Source of the DNA: Rhodomicrobium lacus
GTDB taxonomy: Bacteria > Pseudomonadota > Alphaproteobacteria > Rhizobiales > Rhodomicrobiaceae
NCBI RefSeq assembly: GCF_003992725.1
Contig: NZ_RZNF01000012.1
Coordinates: 1,178,001 to 1,242,000, forward strand
Direction: 5' to 3'
Length of the DNA: 64,000 nt
Shown: one piece after another, positions 44,066-53,440 of the stretch
Numbering within the stretch: the stretch's first letter is position 1
Layout of the letters: each line of letters starts with the position of its first letter
Program-made: the position numbers and the translations under genes
The notes under the pieces: model-generated
Told to the model about the DNA's origin: nothing
The model's database searches: none
Seen by the model: only the letters and a program-made list of their open reading frames with translations

Positions 44066-46348
44066 ATGCAGGATAGCTTCCGGGGTGGAGCCGATGATCG
44101 TTCACGCGAGGCTCAAGCGCTCATCCGGGCCGATTCTCACGCAATAGCGACAGCAAGGCTCGGCTATGTGCCCGTTGGATACGGAGCCGAGCCGGAAGAA
44201 GAAGAGAAGCTGGCGGTGTCGCTGCGGCGTTACGTCCACCTCCTTCTCAAGCATAAGTTCCTCGTTCTGGGAACCGCTTTCGTATTCTGCGTTCTCGGCA
44301 CGATTCAGACCTTGATGAAGACGCCTCTTTACGCAGCAAATGTCAGTATTCAGATCGAGAGAGAGGGAGCCAAAATCGTCGAAAGCGGAACGACAAGCCC
44401 CACAGAAACGGGCAGCGTCGACTTCCTGCGCACGCAGCACGAGCTTTTGAAAAGCCGGTCCATGGCGGAACGAGTCGTATCCGCACTTAATCTTTACAAG
44501 GACGATACATTTTTCAAGCCTCGCGACGTTTCGGCGCTTGGACTTATTACGGGCTACTTCTCGAAAACTCAGACGCTCTCCCCGGCGTCGAAGATAGCGA
44601 AGGCCAGCGATATCCTGATCAGCAACGTCACGGTCATGCCGGTTCCCGGCTCACGCCTCGTCGATATCCGCTACCTTGATCCCGATCCGCACCGTGCTCA
44701 GATGATAGCGAATGGATATGCAGACGCCTATGTGGCCTCCAATCTGAACCGGCGATTCGAGGCGAACGCTTACGCGAAGACATTTCTTGATGATCAGATC
44801 AAGCAACTGCAGATAAGGCTACAGGAATCCGAGCAGGCTTTGATCGATTTCGCCGAGAAAGAGCGGATGGTCGAGGTCAACGATAAAACGTCCATCGCGG
44901 AAAACAGTCTCGCCGCCGCGAACGCTGCCGCGGGCCAGCTGATTTCCGAGCGCATCAAGAACGAACAGCTTTGGCGTCAAGTCGAAAGTTCGACTGCCAT
45001 CAATTTACCCCAGGTCCTTAGCAATCAGGTGATAGACACCCTGCGCGGTCAGCGGAAGGCCTTGGAAACCCAGTATCAGGAGAAGCTGGAGAACTTCAAG
45101 CCAAGCTATCCCGAGATGGTTCAAATCTCGAACAAGATCAAGGAGGTGGATCGGCAAATCAATGCCGAGATAAAAACGATTCGGAACTCCTTGAAAGCAG
45201 GCTATCAATCATCGCTCGCGCAGGAAAATGAGATGAGGGCGAGAATTGAGGAGCTCCGCACGGAAGTTCTCGATCTCCAGAAAAAAGGCATTCGCTACAA
45301 TATATTAAAAAGGGAAGTCGACACCAATCGCAATTTGTACAATAGCCTTCTTCAACGTCTCAAGGAGGTCGACATTGCCAGCGGCGTTGGAAGCAACAAC
45401 ATTTTCATCGTAGACAGAGCAATCGCCCCGACCTCTCCTTCCGAGCCGAACCTGAGCCGCGCACTGTTTCTCGCCCTTGGTCTGGGGCTCGTTACCGGCA
45501 TCGTAATTTCCTGTCTGCTCGAGATGATCGATGATCGCGTGCGGGCCCCCGAGGAGGTGGAACAAATTTCCGGGCTGCCGACCTTGGGCATCATTCCGCG
45601 CGATCAATCCGACATGGAATTGAGCGTCGTTATCAAAGACCACCGTTCCCATGTGGCGGAAGCCTACCGGTCCTTCGCGACGGCGCTACAATTCTCCACC
45701 GATAGCGGACTGCCGCGCTCGATCGCGGTGACGAGCGCGGGCGCGGGCGAGGGGAAGTCGACGACAGCACTTGCGATGGCCCGTCATTTCGCGCACATCG
45801 GTCTGAGAGTTCTGCTGATCGACGCGGATCTCAGGCGGCCATCTCTGCACATCAAGCTGAACCTCGATAATTCGATGGGCTTCAGCAACTATCTGACCGG
45901 CGCTTCCATGCCGCCGGATCTGGTGCAAAGGACCGATCACCCCAACCTCGCGTTCATGGCGTCGGGGCCGCTTCCGCCGAACGCCGCCGATCTCCTCAGC
46001 GGCCCCCGGGTTTATTCGCTGATATCGCTCGGGTCGGATGTGTTCAATGTCATCATTTTCGACTCGCCTCCGGTATTGGGGCTCGCGGACGCGCAGCTCC
46101 TGTCGGGCGCTGCGGCAGCAACCGTTTTCGTCGTGGGCGCTGGCGACAGCAGAAAAGGCGCGCTCCGCGCCGCACTGCGCCGAATGTACATGGCCCGCGT
46201 CACTTTACTCGGGACGCTGGTGACAAAGTTCGATCCGAAGACAGTGGGATACGCGTACGGACACGGATACGACTATCAGTACGGGTATCATATGGACACG
46301 GAAGACGCAGATCGCAGCACGCAAAAGCCGCAGCTAGCCCGGTATTGA
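44066..46348 (+). CDS. Polysaccharide co-polymerase/tyrosine autokinase (Wzc/ExoP type)
   Basis: The 760-residue protein is typical for a fused Wzz-BY-kinase. TM1 is FLVLGTAFVFCVLGTIQTL (about 63-82) and TM2 LFLALGLGLVTGIVISCLLEM (about 467-487). The periplasmic loop between them is a long coiled coil, and PSEPNLSR precedes TM2. The cytoplasmic kinase has Walker A SAGAGEGKSTTALAMA (about 557), Walker A' VLLIDADLRRPSLH (about 583) and Walker B VIIFDSPPVLGLADA (about 663). A C-terminal Tyr cluster GYAYGHGYDYQYGYHMD (about 727-744) would be autophosphorylated. It controls EPS chain length and export and is the first gene of the plus-strand arm. Confidence 0.94.
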   Translation: MQDSFRGGADDRSREAQALIRADSHAIATARLGYVPVGYGAEPEEEEKLAVSLRRYVHLLLKHKFLVLGTAFVFCVLGTIQTLMKTPLYAANVSIQIEREGAKIVESGTTSPTETGSVDFLRTQHELLKSRSMAERVVSALNLYKDDTFFKPRDVSALGLITGYFSKTQTLSPASKIAKASDILISNVTVMPVPGSRLVDIRYLDPDPHRAQMIANGYADAYVASNLNRRFEANAYAKTFLDDQIKQLQIRLQESEQALIDFAEKERMVEVNDKTSIAENSLAAANAAAGQLISERIKNEQLWRQVESSTAINLPQVLSNQVIDTLRGQRKALETQYQEKLENFKPSYPEMVQISNKIKEVDRQINAEIKTIRNSLKAGYQSSLAQENEMRARIEELRTEVLDLQKKGIRYNILKREVDTNRNLYNSLLQRLKEVDIASGVGSNNIFIVDRAIAPTSPSEPNLSRALFLALGLGLVTGIVISCLLEMIDDRVRAPEEVEQISGLPTLGIIPRDQSDMELSVVIKDHRSHVAEAYRSFATALQFSTDSGLPRSIAVTSAGAGEGKSTTALAMARHFAHIGLRVLLIDADLRRPSLHIKLNLDNSMGFSNYLTGASMPPDLVQRTDHPNLAFMASGPLPPNAADLLSGPRVYSLISLGSDVFNVIIFDSPPVLGLADAQLLSGAAAATVFVVGAGDSRKGALRAALRRMYMARVTLLGTLVTKFDPKTVGYAYGHGYDYQYGYHMDTEDADRSTQKPQLARY

Positions 46349-46351
46349 CCG

Positions 46352-46966
46352 ATGCGAAGTCCCGATGCCATCGCCGCTGCTCTTGGCATGCTGTCTTATC
46401 CACGCATGGCACATAAGGCGCGCCGGTTTCCCTTGCCGAAGGGCATCACGTTCCTTCTCGAAATTGCAGCTGCTGAGCCCGACGCCCTTCGGGAGGCGGT
46501 CTCCATCACCGGGCAGTCGGAACCCACGCTCAGGAAAGCAGCCGGTTTCTTCATCGAACAGGTCATGCTCGACGAAAAGGCCGATTACTACCGGATGCTC
46601 GGTGCGAGCCCTTCCGCCCCGAACGAAGACATCCGACGGCATATGGCGCTCATCATGCGCTGGCTTCATCCCGACCTGGTGATGGATCACGAGCGGGACG
46701 GCGGTTTCAACCGAAGTCTTTACGCGAACCGCGTCATCGCCGCTTGGGACGCCCTCAAGTCGCAATCCCGCCGTTCTGCCTATGATTCGACCCGCCTCAG
46801 GGGCGAGCCCGACACCGCACCGCCGAAGCCGAAAGATCGCCAGCCGAGCCTCCAACCTCAGTCGAGTGTCCCGACCGGTTGGCAAGCAATGCGCCCCGAT
46901 TCCCCGGCACGTCGACGTGCCGCCGGTTTGAGCCAAATTCTTAATCTGTTCGGATTTCGCCTATGA
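46352..46966 (+). CDS. J-domain protein of the EPS locus
   Basis: The protein has 204 residues and starts 3 bp after the kinase stop. A DnaJ domain lies at about 77-148: DYYRMLGASPSAPNEDIRRHMALIMRWLHPDLVMD ... NRVIAAWDALKSQSRRSAYD, with the essential HPD. The N-terminal ~75 residues (FLLEIAAAEPDALREAV; TLRKAAGFFIEQVMLD) are helical, and the C-terminus is Pro-rich and basic. There are no G/F or zinc-finger regions, so it is a class C J protein that would recruit DnaK to a specific client. In this operon the client is probably part of the polysaccharide machinery. It overlaps the next gene as ATGA. Confidence 0.85.
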   Translation: MRSPDAIAAALGMLSYPRMAHKARRFPLPKGITFLLEIAAAEPDALREAVSITGQSEPTLRKAAGFFIEQVMLDEKADYYRMLGASPSAPNEDIRRHMALIMRWLHPDLVMDHERDGGFNRSLYANRVIAAWDALKSQSRRSAYDSTRLRGEPDTAPPKPKDRQPSLQPQSSVPTGWQAMRPDSPARRRAAGLSQILNLFGFRL

Positions 46967-48471
46967 GTAGAAACGTCTCGAACTTCGGGCGCGCAAAGGT
47001 ATTTCGGGTTGCGATCAACAAACTGTCGCATGTCATCGCGAGTCCAGCCCGGTTTGCGTTTTTCAGCGCGCTCAGCCTTCTTCTCTTCTGGCTGATCGCC
47101 ACAAAAAGCCTTCCCTATGCCCTGGCACTTAATGATCCCGATCTGGCGTTGCGTCTCAATGCGTCGAACCCCGCTGCCCTCATCGCGAAAGCGGAACGGC
47201 TGCGAGTGCAGTTTCTCAACTTGAACCAGGGCAGCAAGACAGGCTCTCGCCTTCCCGAAGCGTCCGAAGATACCATAGGAAAGCTTCCGCCTGCGCGGCA
47301 GGCAGGAGCGCCGGAAAGCGTCGATCGTCGCGGCCTGCGTGAGGAAATCCGTTCGCTCGCCTTGCGCACTCTGGAAAATGATCCGCTGAACGCGACGGCA
47401 TACCGCTTGCTCGGTGAAATCGCCGATACGCCCGATCACGCTCGCATTCTGATGCGGGAGGCCGTTAGACGCTCGCAACGCGAGGCAATTGCACAATTCT
47501 GGCTCCTGAACGACAGTTTCCTGCGCAGCGATTTCAAAAGTGCTCTCGGTCACGCGGAAATACTTCTACAAACCCGTCCAGACCTGACCTTGTACGTCTT
47601 CAGCTATCTGACGCTTCTCGCTGACGAACCGGAAGGCAGGCGCTTCCTGACTGCCCGACTCGCGCGAAACCCGGCCTGGCGGCAAGGCTTCTTCGAAGCC
47701 CTGCCAAAAAACGTGCGCAAGATGGATACGCCGCTGCAGCTGGTGGTCGCCCTGAAGGGAACGGCGAAACCGCTCACCAATCGTGAGATTGCTCCCTATC
47801 TGGATGTGCTGATCGAGAAAAACCTCGTCGACGTTGCTTACAATGCCTGGCTTCAATTTCTGCCACAAGCCGAACAGGATACGATTGGCCTTATAACGCA
47901 TCCCAGTTTCGAGCGTGAGCCGAGTGGCGTTGCTTTCGACTGGATGATTACCCCAGGCACCAACGCGAGCGTCGAATTCGCGCCCCTGTCGCCCGATGCC
48001 GGGCACGCCTTGCATTTCAATATGGGAGAGGGGCGCATTCAATTTCCTGTAGTCAGGCAGTTCGTTCTGTTTTCCGCCGGCAGTTACCGGATCGACGGGA
48101 AACTCAGGGGCCACATTACCGGCAAACGTGGCCTGCGCTGGCAGATCCGCTGCGCCCACGGCAACCAGCGCATCCTTGGCGAAACGGAACAATTGCTGGG
48201 GCGGTCGGAGCAATGGCGGAACTTCGCCTTTTCTTTCGATGTCCCGCGAACGGATGAGTGCAAGGGGCAGATGCTGCGTCTCTACCACGATGCGCGATCC
48301 CCGTCCGAAGAGTTCGTATCGGGCGAGGTCTCGTTCGCGGAACTGCGGCTCACGCGTCTCGACGCCACGGAGAGCCTCAGCGCCGAGATGTTCCCCGAGG
48401 CTGGTTCACCTGAACCGACCGACGATACCTCGACGTTGCGATGGACCTCCACCGTTGCCGCGCCCAAGTAA
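46963..48471 (+). CDS. Membrane-anchored TPR-like protein of the EPS locus
   Basis: The protein has 502 residues and starts in an ATGA overlap with the J-domain gene. A TM anchor lies at about 26-48 (ARFAFFSALSLLLFWLIATK). The following region is helical and TPR-like (LRTLENDPLNATAYRLLGEIADTPDHARILMREAVRRSQREAIAQFWLLNDSFLRSDFKSALGHAEILLQ, about 125-205). The C-terminal ~180 residues look like a beta-sandwich (VAFDWMITPGTNASVEFAPLS; YRIDGKLRGHITGKRGLRWQIRC) comparable with carbohydrate-binding folds. I infer a periplasmic or inner-membrane accessory of EPS export. No named family is certain. Confidence 0.75.
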   Translation: MSRNVSNFGRAKVFRVAINKLSHVIASPARFAFFSALSLLLFWLIATKSLPYALALNDPDLALRLNASNPAALIAKAERLRVQFLNLNQGSKTGSRLPEASEDTIGKLPPARQAGAPESVDRRGLREEIRSLALRTLENDPLNATAYRLLGEIADTPDHARILMREAVRRSQREAIAQFWLLNDSFLRSDFKSALGHAEILLQTRPDLTLYVFSYLTLLADEPEGRRFLTARLARNPAWRQGFFEALPKNVRKMDTPLQLVVALKGTAKPLTNREIAPYLDVLIEKNLVDVAYNAWLQFLPQAEQDTIGLITHPSFEREPSGVAFDWMITPGTNASVEFAPLSPDAGHALHFNMGEGRIQFPVVRQFVLFSAGSYRIDGKLRGHITGKRGLRWQIRCAHGNQRILGETEQLLGRSEQWRNFAFSFDVPRTDECKGQMLRLYHDARSPSEEFVSGEVSFAELRLTRLDATESLSAEMFPEAGSPEPTDDTSTLRWTSTVAAPK

Positions 48472-48655
48472 ACGCCAGTGCAGCCCCGGTTTCTGCCGTC
48501 ACGCTGCCGTTCCCCTGCTCGGCGCGGTTTGCGCCGATGTCTTCGAGGAGTCTACCTGTACACGCGAAGGGCAAGCTTACCTGATCGCACCGTCCAGCGT
48601 CGCAAGGTCATCAAATCTCGTCAGCGGGTCAATCTGCGCCGCTCTCCCCTGCACG

Positions 48656-49171
48656 TCATTGCGCCGCCGGTGCCACGGGCGCGGGTAAAGCCGGAGCCGC
48701 GACGGCCTCAGCAGCAGGCGCGTTAGGCGGTGGCGCGGTGTTTTTCGTGCTCGCCCCTGGAGCCTCGGAGACGAGAGCCACCTTCGTAAACCCGGCGGTA
48801 CTGATCTGACCCATCACTTCGAGGACTGCCCTATAAGGAAGTTCCTTGTCCGCGCGGACGTGTATCCGGCGGTCGAGCTCGTTTTCGGCGTGGTTCTTCA
48901 GCGTGGAAGCAAGCAGGTCGGCGGGTATTTCCTCATTGCCGATGAAGTATTTGCCGCCGGCGTCGATGCTGACAGCGAGCGGCGGCTTCTGGTCGTTGAG
49001 CGGCTTCGCCTGCGTCTTGGGCAGATCCACCGGCACGCCGGATGTCATCAGCGGCGCGGCGATCATGAACACGATGAGCAGCACCAGCATGACGTCGACG
49101 AGCGGCGTCACATTGATGTCGGTCATCGGCGCGTCGTCGTCCTCGTCGTGGCTACGCAGCGAGGCGCCCAT
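48656..49171 (-). CDS. exbD: ExbD-type biopolymer transport protein (system 1)
   Basis: The protein has 171 residues. The single TM helix with essential Asp is in TDINVTPLVDVMLVLLIVFMIAAPL (about 17-41; D26). The periplasmic domain follows (VPVDLPKTQAKPLNDQKPPLAVSIDAGG ... RIHVRADKELPYRAVLEVMGQISTAGFTKVALVSE). A Pro/Ala-rich tail of about 30 residues is longer than usual. It couples the proton motive force to TonB with ExbB. The gene overlaps the end of exbB by 20 bp and is the last of a tonB-exbB-exbD series. Confidence 0.94.
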   Translation of the reverse strand: MGASLRSHDEDDDAPMTDINVTPLVDVMLVLLIVFMIAAPLMTSGVPVDLPKTQAKPLNDQKPPLAVSIDAGGKYFIGNEEIPADLLASTLKNHAENELDRRIHVRADKELPYRAVLEVMGQISTAGFTKVALVSEAPGASTKNTAPPPNAPAAEAVAAPALPAPVAPAAQ

Positions 49172-49892
49172 GAGGCTCTCCTTTCGAAAGCTGGCGGGAC
49201 AGTTCCACGCCGTAGACTTCGATGAATGTTTTCAGGCTTTTCCCGAACTGGGCTATGTTGCCGGTGATGCGGTTGTAGAAGACGACTGCCGGGATCGCCG
49301 CCACAAGGCCGAGCGCGGTCGCGAACAGCGCCTCCGCGATGCCCGGGGCGACGACGGCGAGGCTCGTGTTATTCGACGCCGCGATGCCCTGGAAGCTGTT
49401 CATGATGCCCCACACAGTGCCGAACAGCCCCACGAAGGGCGAAACGGACCCGATTGTCGCAAGGCTCTGGAGACCGCCCTTGAGCTGGTCCAGCGTGTTC
49501 GCGCTGGCGAGTTGACCCACGCGGTGCACACGGTCGAGCAGGCTTTCCTGCTGCGCCGGACTGTTTCGGATATCCGCGGATCGCCTGTTCTCGTCGACCA
49601 TCGCCTGGTATATGAGCCGCAGGGGATCGGACGGTTTCACACGCAGAAATGCCTCTGAAAGGTCTGAGAGGGGAACGCCATGCGCAAGGCTTCTCAGAAG
49701 GGTCTTCGCTCGCCTGTTGAGGATGGCAAGCTGGATGGTTTTCGCCGCGATGATGCCCCATCCCCAGGCCGAAGCCAGGATGAGCAGCCCCATTACCGCC
49801 TGAACGACGATGTCGGCCTGCTGGAAGAGTTCCAGCGGCGAGAGAAGATGAGCGGCGCTCGCGGCACCGCCGGAAATGGCTGTATCGGCCAT
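49152..49892 (-). CDS. exbB: MotA/TolQ/ExbB proton channel protein (system 1)
   Basis: The 246-residue protein has three TM segments: VVQAVMGLLILASAWGWGIIAA (about 30-51), SVSPFVGLFGTVWGIMNSFQGIA (about 148-170) and AEALFATALGLVAAIPAVVFYN (about 184-205). The conserved cytoplasmic signature is LASIGS-like LATIGSVSPFVGLFGTVWGI. It forms the pentameric proton channel with ExbD. It lies 33 bp downstream of tonB and overlaps exbD. Conventional architecture, in contrast with the fused ExbB at 57995-60064. Confidence 0.94.
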   Translation of the reverse strand: MADTAISGGAASAAHLLSPLELFQQADIVVQAVMGLLILASAWGWGIIAAKTIQLAILNRRAKTLLRSLAHGVPLSDLSEAFLRVKPSDPLRLIYQAMVDENRRSADIRNSPAQQESLLDRVHRVGQLASANTLDQLKGGLQSLATIGSVSPFVGLFGTVWGIMNSFQGIAASNNTSLAVVAPGIAEALFATALGLVAAIPAVVFYNRITGNIAQFGKSLKTFIEVYGVELSRQLSKGEPHGRLAA

Positions 49893-49925
49893 TCGGATTT
49901 CCTTCCATGGTTGCAGGTGGCGCGA

Positions 49926-50675
49926 TCACTGGGCTCTGTAGACGATTGCGCCTGAAATCTTGTATGTCCGCGAGCCAAGCGCAGGCGGTGTCGGGAACGG
50001 CGCGGAACGCGCCAGGGCTTCCGCTGCGGCGCGATCCATCACGGCGTTGCCGGAGCTTCCTACCGACTTGGAGATGAGTTCCCCGCCTGAGCCGATTACG
50101 ATTGAATAACTGATGCGAACCGACTGTCCGCGCGAGAGCGCCGACTTCGGGAAGCTTCCGCTCGCGACGCGATTGATCCGCTGGTACACCTTGTTGGCGT
50201 AGTCAGTCGGGATCGCGCCCGGCGTCGGCGTGGCGGACCGGGGCTTAGGTTTCGCGACGGGCTTCGGCGGTTCCACCGGCTTGGGCTTGATCTCCTCCTT
50301 GACCGGCTCAGGCGGCTTCTCGGGCTCGGGCAGAGGCTCAGGCAACGGCTCCGGCGTGGGTTCCGGAATGGGCTCCGGCTGGGGTTCCGGTTCTGGCGGC
50401 GGAGGGGGCTGCTCGGGTTCCTCCGGCGCTGCCGGTTCTTCATAGACCATGTCCACCGGCGCTTCGAGAACAGCGGGTGGCGAGCTGAAGTCGATCGTGA
50501 GAAGGGCGGTCAGGGCGGCCACGTAAACGCCAATACCGAGTATGGTCAGCGTTACCGGTGGTCGCCGCGTCCCGATGCCGAGCAGCACGGCTGGAACCGC
50601 AGGCGACAACTCCCCTTTCTCCGTAGCGCCAAGCGGCTGGCTATCGTACAGGCTGCCAGTAATTTCAACATTCAT
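49926..50675 (-). CDS. tonB: TonB energy transducer (system 1)
   Basis: The protein has 249 residues from the ATG at 50675; a longer frame to 50714 is unlikely. The N-terminal TM anchor is VTLTILGIGVYVAALTALLTI (about 41-61). It is followed by a Pro-Glu/Pro-Lys-rich periplasm-spanning region (PEPEPQPEPIPEPTPEPLPEP ... KPKPVEPPKPVAKPKP, about 80-155). The C-terminal domain is VRISYSIVIGSGGELISKSVGSSGNAVMDRAAAEAL ending in SGAIVYRAQ. It would energise outer-membrane TonB-dependent receptors, none of which is in the window. Order tonB-exbB-exbD. The gene upstream on the same strand is an arylsulfatase. Confidence 0.92.
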   Translation of the reverse strand: MNVEITGSLYDSQPLGATEKGELSPAVPAVLLGIGTRRPPVTLTILGIGVYVAALTALLTIDFSSPPAVLEAPVDMVYEEPAAPEEPEQPPPPPEPEPQPEPIPEPTPEPLPEPLPEPEKPPEPVKEEIKPKPVEPPKPVAKPKPRSATPTPGAIPTDYANKVYQRINRVASGSFPKSALSRGQSVRISYSIVIGSGGELISKSVGSSGNAVMDRAAAEALARSAPFPTPPALGSRTYKISGAIVYRAQ

Positions 50676-50797
50676 GCTCTGAACCCCGATCGGACGAGCC
50701 GACCGCTCACGCACGCATCCGCCCTGCGATGTGCCGCCATTTCGTCATCCCTTCCGAAGCACGGCGTGAGCGATCCAGCTTGCCATTTCGTCCGTCG

Positions 50798-53143
50798 CTA
50801 TTTGAGGTCGAGCGTGACTGTTTCGATCTTGCCGGTGAACTTGAACGGCACGCTGTAATTGTCGCTGATCGGGGTGCCGAGATCGGCCCCGACATCCAGC
50901 GTCTCATGATAATTCGTGAAAAGGTTCGAGATCTTCGCCTCGCCGACAGACGCCCCATTCACGGAAAGGCGAGCCGTTCCCGGCTGGGGGATGCGTCCGA
51001 ACCCTCGCGCCACCTTGATGAGCGGATTGGACTCGTCGCCATCGACATTGAAATCGAGCGTGACGGTCGCCTTCCCCGGCGGCACCGCGGCGGCCGAGAC
51101 GATCCGGCCGGTTACGCTTCCGTGTGCGTTCGTCTCGTAGACTGCTCGGCCCTGGTCGTCGAGATAGATGACATAACCGCCGAGATGGCCGCCTTCGGCA
51201 ATGATCACGCCCTTGGCGCCGGCTTGGGGAATGTCCACTTGCGCCGTGATCGTGTGCGAGCGCGAACCAGTTCTGGGACCGATCAGAACCGGGATGCGGT
51301 TTGTGCCCTCACGGAACACAAGCTGCTTCCTTTCGGTCGAGCCGGACGTCAGAAGCGCCGGCACCGGAGCGAGAGGATAGATGTTGGTGCGCTTCGCCTC
51401 CTGATCGAAGAGGGCCTGAAGCTCTTTCAGCTTCTCGGGGTTCTCCTTCGCGAGATCGCGCGCCTGGCTATAGTCCTTGTCGAGATTGTAAAGCTCCCAC
51501 GGATGTTCGCCGATGGGCGTGCCAAACCGCTCGAACGTCTTCCACGGAACGATGTGGCGCGCACCTGCCCACCAGCCATCCTTGTAGATGCCGCGATTGC
51601 CGACCGTCTCGAAGATCTGCGTGGTGTGTTTGCTTTTCGCCTTTCCGTCGCTGAAGCTGTCGACGAAGCTCTTGCCCTCAAGTGGCGTCTGCTTCTCCCC
51701 GTTCACCTCGTCGGGCGGCGTGATACCGGCGGCCTCATAGATCGTGGGTGCGATGTCCGTGACGTGCCGGAAACCGCCGCGGATCGCGCCCTTGTCGGTG
51801 ATCTTCGACGGCCATGACACGACCAGCGGATCACGCGTGCCGCCGAGATGCGAGGCGACCTGCTTCGTCCACTGGAACGGTGCGTTCAGGCCCCAGGCCC
51901 ATGCCGCCGAGTAGTGATTGTAGAAGGAATCGGTGCCCAGCTCGTCGGCCCTTTCAAGCCGTCCCTGGATGCTCACAGGGCTGCCGTCCGCATTGCGAGC
52001 GTCGAGCCCCTCGGGACCGCCCTCGGCGCTGGCTCCGTTGTCGCCCACGATGTAGAGAACGAGCGTGTTGTCGCCTTTGCCTTCCTCGCGAATGGCATCG
52101 AGCACGCGACCGACTTCGAAATCGGTTTGGGCAAGGAAGCCCGCATAAACCTCGGCCTGTCGTGCCAGCAGCTTTTTCTGCTCGGGCGAAAGGCTATCCC
52201 AGGCGGCGATTTCTGCCGGGCGCGGCGTCAATTCGGCGTCGGCCGGGATGATGCCCAGAGCTTTCTCGCGCGCGAAGGTTTCTTCCCGCAGCTTGTCCCA
52301 CCCCTGATCGAACTTGCCCTTGAACTTGTCGATCCATTCCTGGGAAACGTGGTGCGGTGCATGCGTCGCGCCGGTGGCGAAGTATACGAAGAACGGCTTG
52401 TCGGAGGCCGCCGCATCGTGCTGATGCAGCCAGTTGATCGCTTCGTTGGCAAGATCCGTGGTCAGATGGTAGCCCTGTTTCGGGGTGCCCCAAGGCTCCA
52501 CGGGCGTTGTACCGCGCCAGAGCTTCGGCTGCCACTGGTTGGTCTCGCCGCCCTGAAAGCCGTAGAAGTACTCGAAGCCGCGACTTGTCGGCCAGCGGTC
52601 GAACGGACCGGTCGGACCGGCTTCACCGATCGGCGTATTGTGCCATTTGCCAAAAGCGGCGGTCGAATAACCGTTGAGGCGAAGCACCTCGGCGATGGAA
52701 GCCGCGCTTTTCGGCCAGCGCGCATTGTAGCCCGGATAGTTGGCGGCAAGCTCCGCGACCGTTCCGAAGCCGACCTGATGATCGTTGCGCCCTGAGAGCA
52801 GCGCGGCGCGCGTCGGCGAGCAGAGCGCATTGACGTGGAACTGATTGTAGCGGAGCCCTTCGCTGGCGAGCTTGTCGAGCGCCGGCGTCGGAACGGGACC
52901 GCCCGTAACGGATGTCGCTCCAAATCCCACATCGTCGAGCAGAATGAGGACAATATTCGGCGCGCCTTTGGGCGCGGTGACATTTTTCGGCGCGTCGGGT
53001 TTCGACTTGTTTGCGTCAGCGTCGACGACCCCAGAAAAGGGTTGCTCGGGTTTCGGCAAAACTTCGGCCGCGATTACATGGCTGCTCATGCCCGCAAGAA
53101 GTGCCGCCCCGGCGACGAACCGCCAGGATCTGGATTGACTCAT
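50798..53143 (-). CDS. Secreted arylsulfatase
   Basis: The 781-residue type I sulfatase hydrolyses sulfate esters. A signal peptide (VAGAALLAGMSSHVIA-AE) puts it in the periplasm. Metal-binding Asp70-Asp71 lie in NIVLILLDDVGFGATSVTGG. The formylglycine motif is CSPTR (C108-R112) in NALCSPTRAALLSGR, a Cys-type site needing a formylglycine-generating enzyme. Further active-site motifs are FGKWHNTPIGE, YFATGATHAPHHV and YIVGDNGASAEGGPEG. The C-terminal ~150 residues form a beta-rich domain (LGGYVIYLDDQGRAVYE). It lies upstream of tonB-exbB-exbD on the same strand, which suggests a role in sulfur scavenging. Confidence 0.94.
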   Translation of the reverse strand: MSQSRSWRFVAGAALLAGMSSHVIAAEVLPKPEQPFSGVVDADANKSKPDAPKNVTAPKGAPNIVLILLDDVGFGATSVTGGPVPTPALDKLASEGLRYNQFHVNALCSPTRAALLSGRNDHQVGFGTVAELAANYPGYNARWPKSAASIAEVLRLNGYSTAAFGKWHNTPIGEAGPTGPFDRWPTSRGFEYFYGFQGGETNQWQPKLWRGTTPVEPWGTPKQGYHLTTDLANEAINWLHQHDAAASDKPFFVYFATGATHAPHHVSQEWIDKFKGKFDQGWDKLREETFAREKALGIIPADAELTPRPAEIAAWDSLSPEQKKLLARQAEVYAGFLAQTDFEVGRVLDAIREEGKGDNTLVLYIVGDNGASAEGGPEGLDARNADGSPVSIQGRLERADELGTDSFYNHYSAAWAWGLNAPFQWTKQVASHLGGTRDPLVVSWPSKITDKGAIRGGFRHVTDIAPTIYEAAGITPPDEVNGEKQTPLEGKSFVDSFSDGKAKSKHTTQIFETVGNRGIYKDGWWAGARHIVPWKTFERFGTPIGEHPWELYNLDKDYSQARDLAKENPEKLKELQALFDQEAKRTNIYPLAPVPALLTSGSTERKQLVFREGTNRIPVLIGPRTGSRSHTITAQVDIPQAGAKGVIIAEGGHLGGYVIYLDDQGRAVYETNAHGSVTGRIVSAAAVPPGKATVTLDFNVDGDESNPLIKVARGFGRIPQPGTARLSVNGASVGEAKISNLFTNYHETLDVGADLGTPISDNYSVPFKFTGKIETVTLDLK

Positions 53144-53234
53144 TTGTCTCTCCCAAAAGGACTTCGGAGTTATTCAGATCAAGGGGTATTGCGCCCGCAA
53201 TCGGTTGTCCGGCATTCCCCACCAGATGCCGCAA

Positions 53235-53295
53235 AGAGGGGCTTGAAGGCCCCTCTCGCGCTCCTGAAGAGTATGTCGACTATGTCGATAGTCAA
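53235..53295 (-). promoter_or_regulatory. Hairpin and palindrome upstream of the arylsulfatase gene
   Basis: Two dyads lie close together: AGAGGGGC-ttgaag-GCCCCTCT (53235-53256) and GACTAT-gtcg-ATAGTC (53278-53293). On the minus strand TTGACT (53295-53290) overlaps the second dyad and has TACTCT 16 nt downstream, a weak promoter candidate with an operator-like palindrome. The first hairpin may also terminate the upstream cytochrome transcript, although its T-tract is short. Confidence 0.35.
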
Positions 53296-53440
53296 AATAT
53301 TTTTTACGACTGGCGGCGCGCTGAGCGTGCGAAAAAGAAAATAGTTCTACCTGCTATCAATCGTTAAAAATCCCGGCCCTTCTCTGCAACTTGTGCGAGG
53401 CTTGAGCCCAAGCATTTTAGACAAAATTCGCACACGGATT

